Source of the DNA: a virus
Reading direction: 5' to 3' (one strand)
Virus record (IMG/VR): IMGVR_UViG_3300000227_000034
Span: 1-20,820 of that record
DNA: 20,820 nt
Shown: positions 7,111 through 15,266 of the stretch, in pieces
Position numbering within the stretch: the first letter of the stretch is position 1
Layout: each line of letters opens with the position of its first letter
Program-made: the position numbers and the translations under genes
The notes under the pieces: model-generated
Database searches by the model: none
What the model saw: the letters and a program-made list of their open reading frames with translations, nothing else
Told to the model about the DNA's origin: nothing

Positions 7111-7863
7111 ATGGCTTACTTTTCCGGACAAGGCCGCGTCTACATCGGCGCACGTGATGAACTCGGCAACCCTGCTGGGCTGACCTTCGTCGGCAACGTG
7201 CCCGAATTGAAGGTGTCGCTGTCGGTGGACACCATCGAGCACCAGGAAGCGCAGTCGGGCCAGCGCCTCACCGACCTGCAGCTCATCAAGACCAAGAAAG
7301 GCGAGTTCGCCTGCACGCTGGAAGAGCTGATCGCCACCAACCTGGCGCTCGCGCTCTACGGCACCACGACCACGATCACCCCCGGCACGGTGACTGGCGA
7401 GCTGCTGCCCAACCCGGTCACGCCGGGCAGTCTGTATCCCTTGGCCATGCAAAACGTGTCCGCCGTGCAGATCCAGGACTCGGGTGCCACGCCCAAGACG
7501 CTCCCGGCCAGCCAGTACAGCGTCAATGCCAAGCACGGTTCACTGGTGGTGCTCGATGCCACGTCGGGCGGCCCGTACACCGAGCCGTTCACCGTCGATT
7601 ACGCCTATGGCGCGGCGCAGAGCACGGCGATGTTCACCCAGCCACTGCCCGAGCGCTGGATTCGCTTCGAGGGGCTCAACACCGCCGACGGCAACCGCGA
7701 GGTGGTGATTGACCTGTACCGCGTGGCCATTAACCCGGCGAAGGAACTCTCGATCATCACGGACGAGCTGCTGAAGTTCGAGCTGTCGGGCCAGGTACTG
7801 GCGGATCTGACCAAGCCGGTGGGCGGTGATCTCGGTCAGTTCGGCCGCCTGGTGCTGCTGTGA
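7111..7863 (+). CDS. Major tail tube protein
   Basis: Forms the stacked hexameric rings of the tail tube; 250 residues compared with 246 for lambda gpV. Visible features are the N-terminal FSGQGRVYIGARDELGNP and FVGNVPELKVSLSVDTIEHQ strands, LIKTKKGEFACTLEEL, an alanine/leucine helix (NLALALYG), a loop region rich in Gly/Thr/Pro, and a C-terminal RWIRFEGLNTADGNREVVIDL strand pair followed by RVAINPAKELSII and the final beta segment. These match tail tube proteins whose loops face the lumen. AAGGAGACTGAAC precedes the ATG. The stop overlaps the chaperone start by one base. Confidence 0.9.
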   Translation: MAYFSGQGRVYIGARDELGNPAGLTFVGNVPELKVSLSVDTIEHQEAQSGQRLTDLQLIKTKKGEFACTLEELIATNLALALYGTTTTITPGTVTGELLPNPVTPGSLYPLAMQNVSAVQIQDSGATPKTLPASQYSVNAKHGSLVVLDATSGGPYTEPFTVDYAYGAAQSTAMFTQPLPERWIRFEGLNTADGNREVVIDLYRVAINPAKELSIITDELLKFELSGQVLADLTKPVGGDLGQFGRLVLL

Positions 7864-8264
7864 TGGACGGCTTCAAGACCTTCCCCCCTGAGCCTGTGGT
7901 CGTGACGCTGTCCGGCACCGCGCTGGAACTGACGCCGATCCGGCTGGGCGAGTTGCCACGGCTGCTGGCCGTGGTGCGCCCGCTGGCCGAGGAAATCACC
8001 AGCGATCCGGACTGGATGGCGCTGCTGGGACTGCACGGCGATGCCGTGCTGGATTTGCTGGCGATCACCACCCGGCGTGAACGCGCGTGGATCAACGACC
8101 TTCAGCTTGCGGACGCCGTGCAACTGGCCGCCGCCGTGTTCGAGGTGAACGCGGATTTTTTCGTGGTGCACGTCGTCCCGGCGATTCAGGGCGCGGCCCA
8201 GCGACTCGCGCCGACGCTGCGCCGACTTCCGACCTCGGCTGGGACAGTGCCGTCGCCCGCCTGA
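7863..8264 (+). CDS. Tail assembly chaperone (gpG-like)
   Basis: Helical 133-residue protein in the position of lambda gpG (140), between tail tube and tape measure genes. G coats the tape measure during tail assembly and leaves the finished particle. The ATG at 7863 overlaps the tube stop by one base; a GTG immediately before it is less likely. Features are a beta start (PEPVVVTLSGTALELTPIRLGEL) and helices LPRLLAVVRPLAEEI, DAVLDLLAITTRRERAWI and LADAVQLAAAVFEVNADFF. A T TTT TTC heptamer at 8156-8162 can shift ribosomes to the -1 frame and give a longer GT product. Without the shift the protein continues for 33 residues to 8264. Confidence 0.85.
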   Translation: MDGFKTFPPEPVVVTLSGTALELTPIRLGELPRLLAVVRPLAEEITSDPDWMALLGLHGDAVLDLLAITTRRERAWINDLQLADAVQLAAAVFEVNADFFVVHVVPAIQGAAQRLAPTLRRLPTSAGTVPSPA

Positions 8265-8449
8265 TCCGCGCCGGGCACCGGCTGGGCGACGTGATGGCCT
8301 ACACGCTCACTCAGGCGCAAGCCTTTCTGGATGCCGACGGACAGATCGAACGGCAGCAACTTGCCGAGCTGCTCGGCATTCATGCGGTGGCAGCCCAGGG
8401 CGAGAAGCGTGGCATCGAACAACTGCAACGCGATCTGCTCAAGGACTGA
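7863..8449 (+). CDS. Frameshifted tail assembly chaperone GT (-1 product)
   Basis: Predicted fusion of the chaperone with an overlapping -1 frame. Shifting at T TTT TTC (8156-8162) would join the first 100 residues of G to 95 residues read from 8162 to the TGA at 8447-8449, about 195 residues in all. The downstream frame has clear protein character from DLGWDSAVARLIRAGHRLGD onward, followed by VMAYTLTQAQAFLDADGQIE and the helical end RGIEQLQRDLLKD. That arrangement resembles the T extensions that recruit tail tube protein in lambda-like phages. About 20 residues just after the slip are Arg/Gly-rich and look like dual-coded linker. An alternative is a separate 51-residue gene from ATG 8294. 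The frameshift is inferred, not proved. Confidence 0.72.
8156..8162 (+). other. Candidate -1 ribosomal slippery site, T TTT TTC
   Basis: Read in the gpG frame the bases group as GAT TTT TTC GTG, giving the heptamer T TTT TTC, an X XXY YYZ sequence in exactly the register needed for simultaneous slippage. It lies about 100 bases before the G stop and leads into the frame that ends at 8449. No other heptamer of this type in the correct register was found between here and the G stop. A stimulatory structure downstream was not clearly identified. Confidence 0.7.
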
Positions 8450-8452
8450 CTC

Positions 8453-9094
8453 ATGCGTCTCTCGCTCACCACCACCGGCTTGCTGGACCCGGGCCAGTTG
8501 GCGGCGTGGAACGCCGAGCGGCGTCGCGCCATCCACACCGCTGTCGCCAAGGGCATGCAATCGGGCGGGCGTGAAGTGCGTGATGCGGCGCGATCCGAGA
8601 TGCGCAGTGCCTTCACCGTCAAGCGCAACAGATTCATCTCCTCGATGGGCGTGAAGGTGTTCGACAAGAAGCCCGAACTGCTGCCCGCCTTGCTGGTGGG
8701 CAGCAAGATTCCTTGGCTCGGTCTGCATGAAAAAGGCGGCACGGTGAGCGGCAATTTGCTGATCCCGCTGCTGCCCGGGCGCATCGGCCCCAAGCGTTTC
8801 AAGGCGGTCATTGACGGCCTGATGCGCTCGGGCAATGCCTTCTTCATCGAGAAGAACGGTCGCGTGCTGCTGATGGCCGAGAACATCAAAGAGAACGCCG
8901 GGCAGCTGGGCCGCTTCAAGCGTGCCGAGCGTGGCCGTACCGGCGCGAAACAGATCAAGCGTGGTCAGGAAATTCCCATCGCCGTACTGGTCAAGCGCGT
9001 CGATCTCAAACGACGACTGAATCTGGCGGGTGGCGTGCAACGCGCACTACCTGCCTTGGCGCGGGCGATTCAACAAGAACTGGACAAAGTCTGA
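8453..9094 (+). CDS. Minor tail / tail-completion-like protein (gpZ- or DUF6441-like)
   Basis: A 213-residue basic protein between the chaperone and the tape measure. Helical N-terminus (LAAWNAERRRAIHTAVAKGM and an R-x-x-A-x-x-E-M-R segment), then FTVKRNRFISSMGVKVFDKK, a VGSKIPWLGLHEKGGTV / NLLIPLLPG region, an AFFIEKNGRVLLMAENIKEN segment, and a C-terminal EIPIAVLVKRVDLKRRL followed by an alanine-rich helix ending IQQELDKV. The layout of basic helices, 'F-I--NGR--L', 'IPIAV', then a long C-terminal helix is like lambda gpZ, which completes the tail end. It also resembles phage proteins grouped as DUF6441. Both links are from memory. The start follows CAAGGACTGACTC, and the stop overlaps the tape measure start. 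Confidence 0.68.
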   Translation: MRLSLTTTGLLDPGQLAAWNAERRRAIHTAVAKGMQSGGREVRDAARSEMRSAFTVKRNRFISSMGVKVFDKKPELLPALLVGSKIPWLGLHEKGGTVSGNLLIPLLPGRIGPKRFKAVIDGLMRSGNAFFIEKNGRVLLMAENIKENAGQLGRFKRAERGRTGAKQIKRGQEIPIAVLVKRVDLKRRLNLAGGVQRALPALARAIQQELDKV

Positions 9095-11799
9095 TGGCAA
9101 GCAATCGTGCCCAAATCCTGATCACCGCCGTCGACCAGACCAAGACCGCTTTCGATTCGATCAAGCGCGGGCTGGGCGGCCTCACCGATACGGCCAAGAG
9201 CGTCAACGGCGTGCTGGCCAACCTCGGCGTGGGCGTTTCGCTGGCGGGCATCGGGGCCATGATCAAGTCCAGCATCGATTCGGCGGATGCGCTGGACGAG
9301 ATGGCGCAGCGTACCGGCATTGCCGTCGAATCGCTGTCGCTGCTGGTGCCTGCTGCCGATTTGTCGGCGGTGTCCACCGAGAAGTTCGAAGCTGGGCTCA
9401 AGAAGTTGGCCACCGGCATGCTGGAGGCCGCGACCGGCTCGGAGGCATCGGCACAGAACTTCGAAGCGCTGGGTGTGGCGGTCCAGAACCAGGATGGCAC
9501 CCTACGCGATAGCGAACAGGTATTGCTGGATCTGGCCGACCGCTTCCAGGCCATGCCCGATGGCGCTGAGAAAGCGGCGCTGGCGGTCGATATCTTCGGC
9601 AAAGCCGGTGCGGAAATGATCCCCTTCCTCAATCAAGGGCGGGAGGGCATTGGTGCGCTGAAGCAGGAGGCGGCTGAACTCGGGTTGCAGCTGTCCGCTG
9701 ACACCGCCGCACAAGCGGGCAACTTCAACGATGCGCTCGACAAGCTGAAACTGGCCACCACCAGCATCGGCAACCAGATCATCGCGTCCTTGCTGCCCGC
9801 CCTGAACGATATGGCCGGTGGCATGGTCGAGTCGGCCAAGCAAGGCGGCACGCTGCGCGTGATCCTGGATGGCGTGGTGCTGGTGCTCAAGACCCTGGCC
9901 CTCGGTGCCGCCACCGTCGGCAAGGCCTTCATCGCCTTGGGCGAGGCCATTGGCGCAGGTGTCGCGGCGGCGGTCGAGGCGCTCAAGGGCAACACCGACG
10001 GGGCCAAGGCCATCATTGCCGACCTCAAAGGCAATCTGGTCAAACGGCTGGATGAACTGGCGTCCTTCCGTGACAGCCTGTTCGACCCCAAGCCCATCGA
10101 GGTCAAGGCACCCAAGATCCAGGCCGATCCGGAACTGCTTCAACGCCTGACCAAGCCCAAGGCCGCCAAGCCTGCGCAGGACACGGCCGGCGCGCAAACC
10201 ACGCTGATGAAAGCGCAGTTGGACGCCGAGTTCGCCCTGCTCAAAGACGGTCTGACCCGGCAACAAACTGCGCTGGATGCTGCACTCGAAGACCGTCTGG
10301 TTTCGGTGCGCGACTACTACACGCAGAAAACGGCCATCGAGCAGCACGAGGTCGATGCCGAGATTGCCCGCAAGCAGCAGGAGCTGGCCCGTAGTCAGCA
10401 AGTCGCCAATACCGGCAAATCGGAAAACGACCGCCTGCGTGCCAAGGCCGAAGTGGCCAAGGCGGAAGCCGACCTGATCACGCTCAACAACCGGCGCACG
10501 GACATCGAGCAGGCCAATGCCCGCAAGGCGGCACAAGCCGAGCGCGAATTGGCCGACACCTTGGCGCAGGCACGTCAGGAACTGGCGCAGATCACCGGCA
10601 CCGCCACGGATGCCGACCGGCAAGCAGCCATCGAGCGCAGCTACCGCGATCTGCGGGCACGTCTCGCTGCAGAAAGTGATGCCGACGGCGTGTCGCTCGT
10701 CGACCGACTGATCAACGTGAAGGCGGCGCAGGCCAATCTGGCGGCGCTGGAGGCCCAATGGCGGCAGGTCACCGAGCGTCTGCGTAATGCGCAGGAGGCC
10801 ATTCAGACCCAGCAGCAGGCCGGGTTGCTCACCGAAGCGCAGGCGCGTCAGCAGATCGTGGCCCTGCAACAGCAATCGGCTACCGAGATGGAGCGCTTGT
10901 TGCCGACCATGCAGCAAGCCGCGCAGGCCATCGGGCCAGATGCGGTGATCCGCGTGCAGGCTTGGCGCAACGAGCTGGATCGCACCAAGCTCACGGTCGA
11001 TGAAATGGCTCCGCTGTGGAACCAATTGGGCGAGAGTTTTGGCGGCGCGCTCAACGCCATGCTCACCGGCGCGCAGACCTGGCGCAGTGCCTTGGCGAGC
11101 ATCTTCCAGCAGGTGGCCGATGCCTTCCTGCAGCAAATCGTGATCCAGCCGTTCCAGCAGTGGATCGCCATGCAGGCGCGGATGCTGGCGCTCAAGCTCG
11201 GTTTCATCCAGCAAGAGCAGACCGTCGATGCGGCGGCCAGCGCCGCCAAGGTCGCCCAAAAGACCACCGAAACTACCGCCGTGGTGTCGATGGATGCGGC
11301 CAAGGCGGGAGCCGGGGCGGCGGCGTCGCAGGCTTCCATTCCCTACGTTGGCCCGGCACTCGCAGTGGCCGCGATGGTAGCCATGGTCGCTGCGGTCATG
11401 GCGCTCTTGGGTGGCATCAAGAAGTTCGCGGGCGGCGGTCTGGTCTCCGGGCCGGGCAGCGCCACCTCGGATTCGATCCCGGCGCGTCTGTCCGCAGGCG
11501 AGTACGTGGTGCGGGCGGCCGCCGTGCGCCAGGTCGGTGTGGCCTTCCTCGATTCGCTCAACGGCTTGTCGGCAGGCCCACGTTTCAAGGGTGGCGAACT
11601 GGCCTTCGCAGCGGGCGGGCTGGTACCGGAGGTGAAAGTGCCGCCCGCGCAGCCGCAGATGAATCAGGCGGTGCGCATCGTCAACGCGGTCGATCCGGGC
11701 GTGACCCACGACCACCTGCAGTCGCCTGCCGGAGAGAAAGTCATCGTCAACATCATCGGGCGCAATGCACGGGCTATCCGTGCGGCGCTGCAAGGCTGA
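9094..11799 (+). CDS. Tail tape measure protein
   Basis: Long helical protein (901 residues; lambda gpH has 853) that sets tail length and occupies the tube lumen. The N-terminus starts with the usual beta/helix ASNRAQILITAVDQTKTAFD and a Gly/Ala-rich segment at about 40-65. A hydrophobic stretch lies at about 255-290 (VILDGVVLVLKTLALGAATV) and another at about 750-775 (PALAVAAMVAMVAAVMALLG), as in tape measures that insert into the host membrane. Residues 365-620 are Gln/Ala/Glu-rich and predicted to be coiled coil. The C-terminal FAGGGLVSGPG followed by SDSIPARLSAGEYVV is a hallmark of phage tape measure proteins. The ATG overlaps the previous stop. No peptidoglycan hydrolase motif was seen. 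Confidence 0.95.
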   Translation: MASNRAQILITAVDQTKTAFDSIKRGLGGLTDTAKSVNGVLANLGVGVSLAGIGAMIKSSIDSADALDEMAQRTGIAVESLSLLVPAADLSAVSTEKFEAGLKKLATGMLEAATGSEASAQNFEALGVAVQNQDGTLRDSEQVLLDLADRFQAMPDGAEKAALAVDIFGKAGAEMIPFLNQGREGIGALKQEAAELGLQLSADTAAQAGNFNDALDKLKLATTSIGNQIIASLLPALNDMAGGMVESAKQGGTLRVILDGVVLVLKTLALGAATVGKAFIALGEAIGAGVAAAVEALKGNTDGAKAIIADLKGNLVKRLDELASFRDSLFDPKPIEVKAPKIQADPELLQRLTKPKAAKPAQDTAGAQTTLMKAQLDAEFALLKDGLTRQQTALDAALEDRLVSVRDYYTQKTAIEQHEVDAEIARKQQELARSQQVANTGKSENDRLRAKAEVAKAEADLITLNNRRTDIEQANARKAAQAERELADTLAQARQELAQITGTATDADRQAAIERSYRDLRARLAAESDADGVSLVDRLINVKAAQANLAALEAQWRQVTERLRNAQEAIQTQQQAGLLTEAQARQQIVALQQQSATEMERLLPTMQQAAQAIGPDAVIRVQAWRNELDRTKLTVDEMAPLWNQLGESFGGALNAMLTGAQTWRSALASIFQQVADAFLQQIVIQPFQQWIAMQARMLALKLGFIQQEQTVDAAASAAKVAQKTTETTAVVSMDAAKAGAGAAASQASIPYVGPALAVAAMVAMVAAVMALLGGIKKFAGGGLVSGPGSATSDSIPARLSAGEYVVRAAAVRQVGVAFLDSLNGLSAGPRFKGGELAFAAGGLVPEVKVPPAQPQMNQAVRIVNAVDPGVTHDHLQSPAGEKVIVNIIGRNARAIRAALQG

Positions 11800-11818
11800 A
11801 TTTTCAGGGGAAAGTCCA

Positions 11819-12874
11819 ATGGCACTTCTGTTCATCGACGGTTTCGATCACTACGACCCACAGGCCGTGGACAGCTTTGGCGATCCCTGGCTGGCACGAG
11901 GCAAGGCAGCGTATCTCTCGCCGCAGGCCACCCGGATCAATGGCCGTCGTCCATCCTCCTATGCCCTGCGTTTGCCGGAAGGTTCGGGTGGTGGCTACGT
12001 CAAGAACCTCGACGCCACCAAGACCAGCCTGATCGTCGGGGCAGCCATTCGCGTGGCGCCGTACCAGAACACCTACACCGAGCCACTGCTGCTGGGCGTG
12101 CGTGACTCCAACTCGCAGGTCGCACACCTCGTGAAAATCGGCGAGGACGGTCGGCTCAAGCTCTACCGCTGGCAGGGCTACGACCAGTTGATCTCTGTCT
12201 CAGTCGCCAGCGCTCCGGCGCGCGGCTGGCACTACATCGAGTTGCAGGTCACGCAGGGCACCAGCAACGGTGTGCTGTCAGTGCGCATCAACGGCATCCT
12301 GGCCATCCAGATGACAGCGCAGAACACCATCCAGGGCGGTGGCCAACTGCTCACGGCATTCGTGGGTGCAGTGCCTGGCCAAAACTGCCCGCTCACCATC
12401 GACGTCGACGACTTCTACATCGCCGACACCAGCGGCACGATCAACAACACCTTTCTCGGTGATGTGCGCGTCGATGCCTTGCAGGCACAGGCCGATGGCA
12501 GCCTGAACCAGTGGACGGCCAGCCCGGTCGGTACCGCCGCATGGGAAGCCGTGAGCGACGAGGACGAAGCTACGGCGATCAATGCACCGAACGTGGGGTT
12601 GCGCCAGTCCTTCGATGTCGAGCCGTTGCCGGTGATGGCCACGCCCGCCATCTACGGCGTCCAGCTCACGATGTTGGCGCGCAAGACCGACGCCGGTCTT
12701 GGCAAGGTCAAAGGCCTCGTGGTCAGTGGTGCGCAAAGCGCCGTCAGCACCGACATCATTCTGCAGGAGCAACTGGCCTGGCAGAGCACGTTGTTCGAGC
12801 GTAATCCAAACGGCAACGTGCAGTGGACGGAGGCCGCCTTCAATGCCGCTGAGTTCGGCGTGGAGTCGGCATGA
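11819..12874 (+). CDS. Distal tail structural protein with lectin-like (LamG/concanavalin-type) fold
   Basis: 351 residues, first gene after the tape measure. ATG 11819 is chosen over an in-frame ATG at 11765 because TCAGGGGAAAG lies just before it and the upstream start is inside the tape measure gene. The first 215 residues look like a beta jelly roll: LLFIDGFDHYD, YALRLPEGSGGGYVKNL, SLIVGAAIRVAPY, then RGWHYIELQVTQG, GVLSVRINGILAIQM, and an acidic IDVDDFYIADTSG strand. This series is common in carbohydrate-binding or structural phage modules. The last 130 residues form a second domain (LRQSFDVEPLP, YGVQLTMLARKTDAG). The stop overlaps the next start by four bases (ATGA). Structural role at or near the tail tip, possibly sugar binding; no ligand can be named. 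Confidence 0.72.
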   Translation: MALLFIDGFDHYDPQAVDSFGDPWLARGKAAYLSPQATRINGRRPSSYALRLPEGSGGGYVKNLDATKTSLIVGAAIRVAPYQNTYTEPLLLGVRDSNSQVAHLVKIGEDGRLKLYRWQGYDQLISVSVASAPARGWHYIELQVTQGTSNGVLSVRINGILAIQMTAQNTIQGGGQLLTAFVGAVPGQNCPLTIDVDDFYIADTSGTINNTFLGDVRVDALQAQADGSLNQWTASPVGTAAWEAVSDEDEATAINAPNVGLRQSFDVEPLPVMATPAIYGVQLTMLARKTDAGLGKVKGLVVSGAQSAVSTDIILQEQLAWQSTLFERNPNGNVQWTEAAFNAAEFGVESA

Positions 12875-14451
12875 CGGATCGCGTCGTCGTTCAAGACCTC
12901 GCGGAGGTTGGAAGCTCGCCGACGCCTGGAAGCGAGCTGCCCGCCTTTCAGGGTGAAGTGCTCTCGCGCGCCACCTTCGGGGCGAGCGCAGCCAGCTTCA
13001 CGCCGGAAACAGCTGTCGCTCCGCTGCCGCCCAATCTGGCGGCCAGCCTGCTGGCGGAATCCTTGACGGGCCCCTGGCCACCCATCGATGCACCGATCTT
13101 TCTGGTCGAAGTGTTGCGCCGGGATACGGCCTCGAGCGCCATCGCCGCCACCGGTATGGATGCCTTCGGCGACCAGCCTTGGCCGGATGCGCAACGCGGC
13201 GTGTTTGCCTTCCGTCATGATTGGATGGAGCCCCTTGTGGAACGGCTGGAGTGGCAGACCAGCCTGGTACGGCTGGCCAGTGGCAACGAATCCCGTCAGG
13301 CACGCCGACGTGTTCCTCGGCGCTGGCTCACCTACAAGGTGGGCAACGCTCGTCAGACCGATGCCCTGGTGGCCGACTGGCTGGCCGATCATCTCGGTCA
13401 AATGGCGCTGTGGCCGCTGCCGCAGTACGCGGTGCACCTGACCGAGTCCTGCGAACGTGGCGCACTGGCACTCAATGTGACCGAGGCTGACGGGCGACAG
13501 TTCGGGCCACTCTCGGCCAATGTGCATCTGACCTACGACGGGGTGCAGGGCTGGCAGGAAACTGAGAACAATGGCCGCTGGATTTTGATCATCGCCGCCG
13601 ATGGCTGGCAGATCGCCCAACTTGAGCGTGTGGAAAGCGATCTGCTGTGGCTGACGGAGCCCTTGGCACGCGCCGCAGCCGTGGGCAGCTCCGTCATGCC
13701 CTTGGTGTGGGGCAAGGCCATCGACCCGGTGGATCTCACGCAGTGGCTGCCTGGCATGGTCGGCAGCAACGTCCCCACACAGATCCAGCCTGCGCCATTG
13801 CCCGACCAGGATGGCCTCGATGACCCATGGCTCGACGAGATCCCGGTCTGGCCGGATGGCAACTGGCGGGACGATCCGACGGCCGCCGCGCAGGCCACGG
13901 TCACACGCCAGGATTTATCCCCTGCAGATCCGTGGGTGCGCCGGGACGATCCGTGGTCGACGACAACTTTGCAGCGGCGCTATCTGGCCCGCTCACTCGA
14001 TGAAATCGAGATCTGGCGGGCGCGGTTGTGGCGCACTCAAGGCCGCCTGGAAGCCTTCTGGCTGCCCGATGGCTTGGCTCCGATCCTGTGGGTGACAGAC
14101 GAAGCCGATCCCGAAGATGGCTTCCTGCGCATGGATGGCAAAGACATCTCCGCGCGAATTTCGGATTTTTGGCATCGCCCCGCCGCTTGCTTGATCGTGC
14201 ACCCAGACGGCTATCGGCAGTACGCCCTGACAGCGACCTGCCATCTGGATCAAGGCGGTGTGCTGGTGCTGCGCTCGGGTCTCGAGACTCAAGTGCCCGC
14301 AGGCAGCCGCGTCATTCGCCTCGTGCGCTGCCGCCTCGACCACGATGCCATCGATCTGTACTGGCACAGCCCGACGCTGCTGGAGATCACCTTGACCGCG
14401 CGCCAGTTGCCCGAACCGCGCGGAAATGACCGTCAAACCTACGAGGGATAG
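12871..14451 (+). CDS. Distal tail / baseplate protein, 526 aa
   Basis: A 526-residue tail protein without enzyme motifs. It has two recognisable halves. Residues 115-175 hold FAFRHDWMEPLVERLEWQTS, then SGNESRQARRRVPRRWLTY, a pattern seen in minor tail proteins whose beta domain starts with 'W-E---W-T------G-EQR--LR--PR'. Residues 330-480 contain RSLDEIEIWRARLWRTQGRL, EAFWLPDGLAPILWV and a beta-rich end, resembling the 'EI--WR-FL---GR---FWLP' segment of the same class. Between them lies an acidic Trp/Asp/Pro-rich linker (about 300-345). In position it corresponds to lambda gpM or the distal tail protein of RcGTA. It overlaps the preceding gene by four bases. Confidence 0.72.
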   Translation: MTDRVVVQDLAEVGSSPTPGSELPAFQGEVLSRATFGASAASFTPETAVAPLPPNLAASLLAESLTGPWPPIDAPIFLVEVLRRDTASSAIAATGMDAFGDQPWPDAQRGVFAFRHDWMEPLVERLEWQTSLVRLASGNESRQARRRVPRRWLTYKVGNARQTDALVADWLADHLGQMALWPLPQYAVHLTESCERGALALNVTEADGRQFGPLSANVHLTYDGVQGWQETENNGRWILIIAADGWQIAQLERVESDLLWLTEPLARAAAVGSSVMPLVWGKAIDPVDLTQWLPGMVGSNVPTQIQPAPLPDQDGLDDPWLDEIPVWPDGNWRDDPTAAAQATVTRQDLSPADPWVRRDDPWSTTTLQRRYLARSLDEIEIWRARLWRTQGRLEAFWLPDGLAPILWVTDEADPEDGFLRMDGKDISARISDFWHRPAACLIVHPDGYRQYALTATCHLDQGGVLVLRSGLETQVPAGSRVIRLVRCRLDHDAIDLYWHSPTLLEITLTARQLPEPRGNDRQTYEG

Positions 14452-14459
14452 TAAGCGCG

Positions 14460-15248
14460 ATGAGCCAGAACCCATTGCTGGAAGTCGAGCTATACGCCTT
14501 CGCCAGCAACAGCGCGCAGTTCTATCTGACACCGCACGAATTCGATGTTGATCTGGATGGCAACCTCTACAAGAGCCTGGCCTTGGAACGCAACGAACTG
14601 GCGCTGGGTGCCGAAGCTGCGAAGGCTGGCTTGGATCTGAAACTGCCGCCGAACTGTGATTTGGTGCACCACCTGCTGGCCACGTCGCTCACTGGGGATA
14701 CCACCTCGGTGACCTTGCGCATCGGACGGCGCGACACATGGGGCGACTACTGGTGGCTGTCGGGCACGCGCTGGATGGGCCGGGTGTTGGGCGTCGAAGT
14801 GGCTGACGATGTCGCTCGCGTTCGCTGCGAGTCGGCGCAAGTCAGTCTCAAGCGTATCGGGTTGCGGCGGCTCTACAGCCGCAAGTGCTCGCACGTTCTG
14901 TATTCGGCTGCCTGTGGCGCCTCACCGATTTCCGCCAGCGCCTTGGTGAGCAACAGCAATGGCCGTAACGTCGATCTCGACGGTGGCACACCCGGCAGCG
15001 TCAGTGGTGGCCTGGCCGGTGGCTGGCTGCAAACCCCGCAAGGTGCCCGCCACATGATCGTCAATGACTACGGTGGCGGCGTCGAGTTGCTCTATCCGGT
15101 CGCCATAGACGTCGGTACCGAGGTGCTGCTGACGGTCGGCTGCGATCACAGCACGGCCACCTGTCAGACGCGCTTCGGCAACCTCGACAACTACGGCGGC
15201 TTTCCCGCCATCCCGAGCAAAAACCCGTTCTCGACGGGCGTGTTCTGA
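14460..15248 (+). CDS. Tail hub protein, DUF2163 / BR0599-like (gpL-like, probable Fe-S cluster)
   Basis: 262-residue tail tip hub protein. The C-terminus has the BR0599 signature CDHSTATCQTRFGNLDNYGG followed by FPAIPSKNPF; the N-terminal half (VELYAFASNSAQFYLTPHEF, YKSLALERNELAL, GDTTSVTLRIGRRD) is DUF2163-like. Four cysteines at 143, 152, 228 and 235 give the spacing C-x8-C ... C-x6-C. Lambda gpL, which carries a [4Fe-4S] cluster, has, as I recall, the same spacing; the RcGTA hub protein is also reported to hold a cluster. A cluster here is therefore likely but inferred. Start: ATG 14460, with GAGGGATAG upstream. In lambda the next gene is the K peptidase; here two very small genes follow instead. 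Confidence 0.86.
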   Translation: MSQNPLLEVELYAFASNSAQFYLTPHEFDVDLDGNLYKSLALERNELALGAEAAKAGLDLKLPPNCDLVHHLLATSLTGDTTSVTLRIGRRDTWGDYWWLSGTRWMGRVLGVEVADDVARVRCESAQVSLKRIGLRRLYSRKCSHVLYSAACGASPISASALVSNSNGRNVDLDGGTPGSVSGGLAGGWLQTPQGARHMIVNDYGGGVELLYPVAIDVGTEVLLTVGCDHSTATCQTRFGNLDNYGGFPAIPSKNPFSTGVF

Positions 15249-15266
15249 ATCCCTGGAGAAATCGCC

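Noticed and set aside
8294-8449. Independent small gene starting at ATG 8294
   Set aside because: Kept only as an alternative: protein-like sequence continues upstream of this ATG in the same frame (WDSAVARLIRAGHRLGD), which favours frameshifted expression.
9502-11835. Long minus-strand open frame opposite the tape measure gene (also 15679-17910 opposite the J-like gene and 1614-2969 opposite the portal)
   Set aside because: GC-rich coding DNA gives long antisense open frames. The translations are His/Arg/Gln-rich without family features, and the + strand genes are certain.
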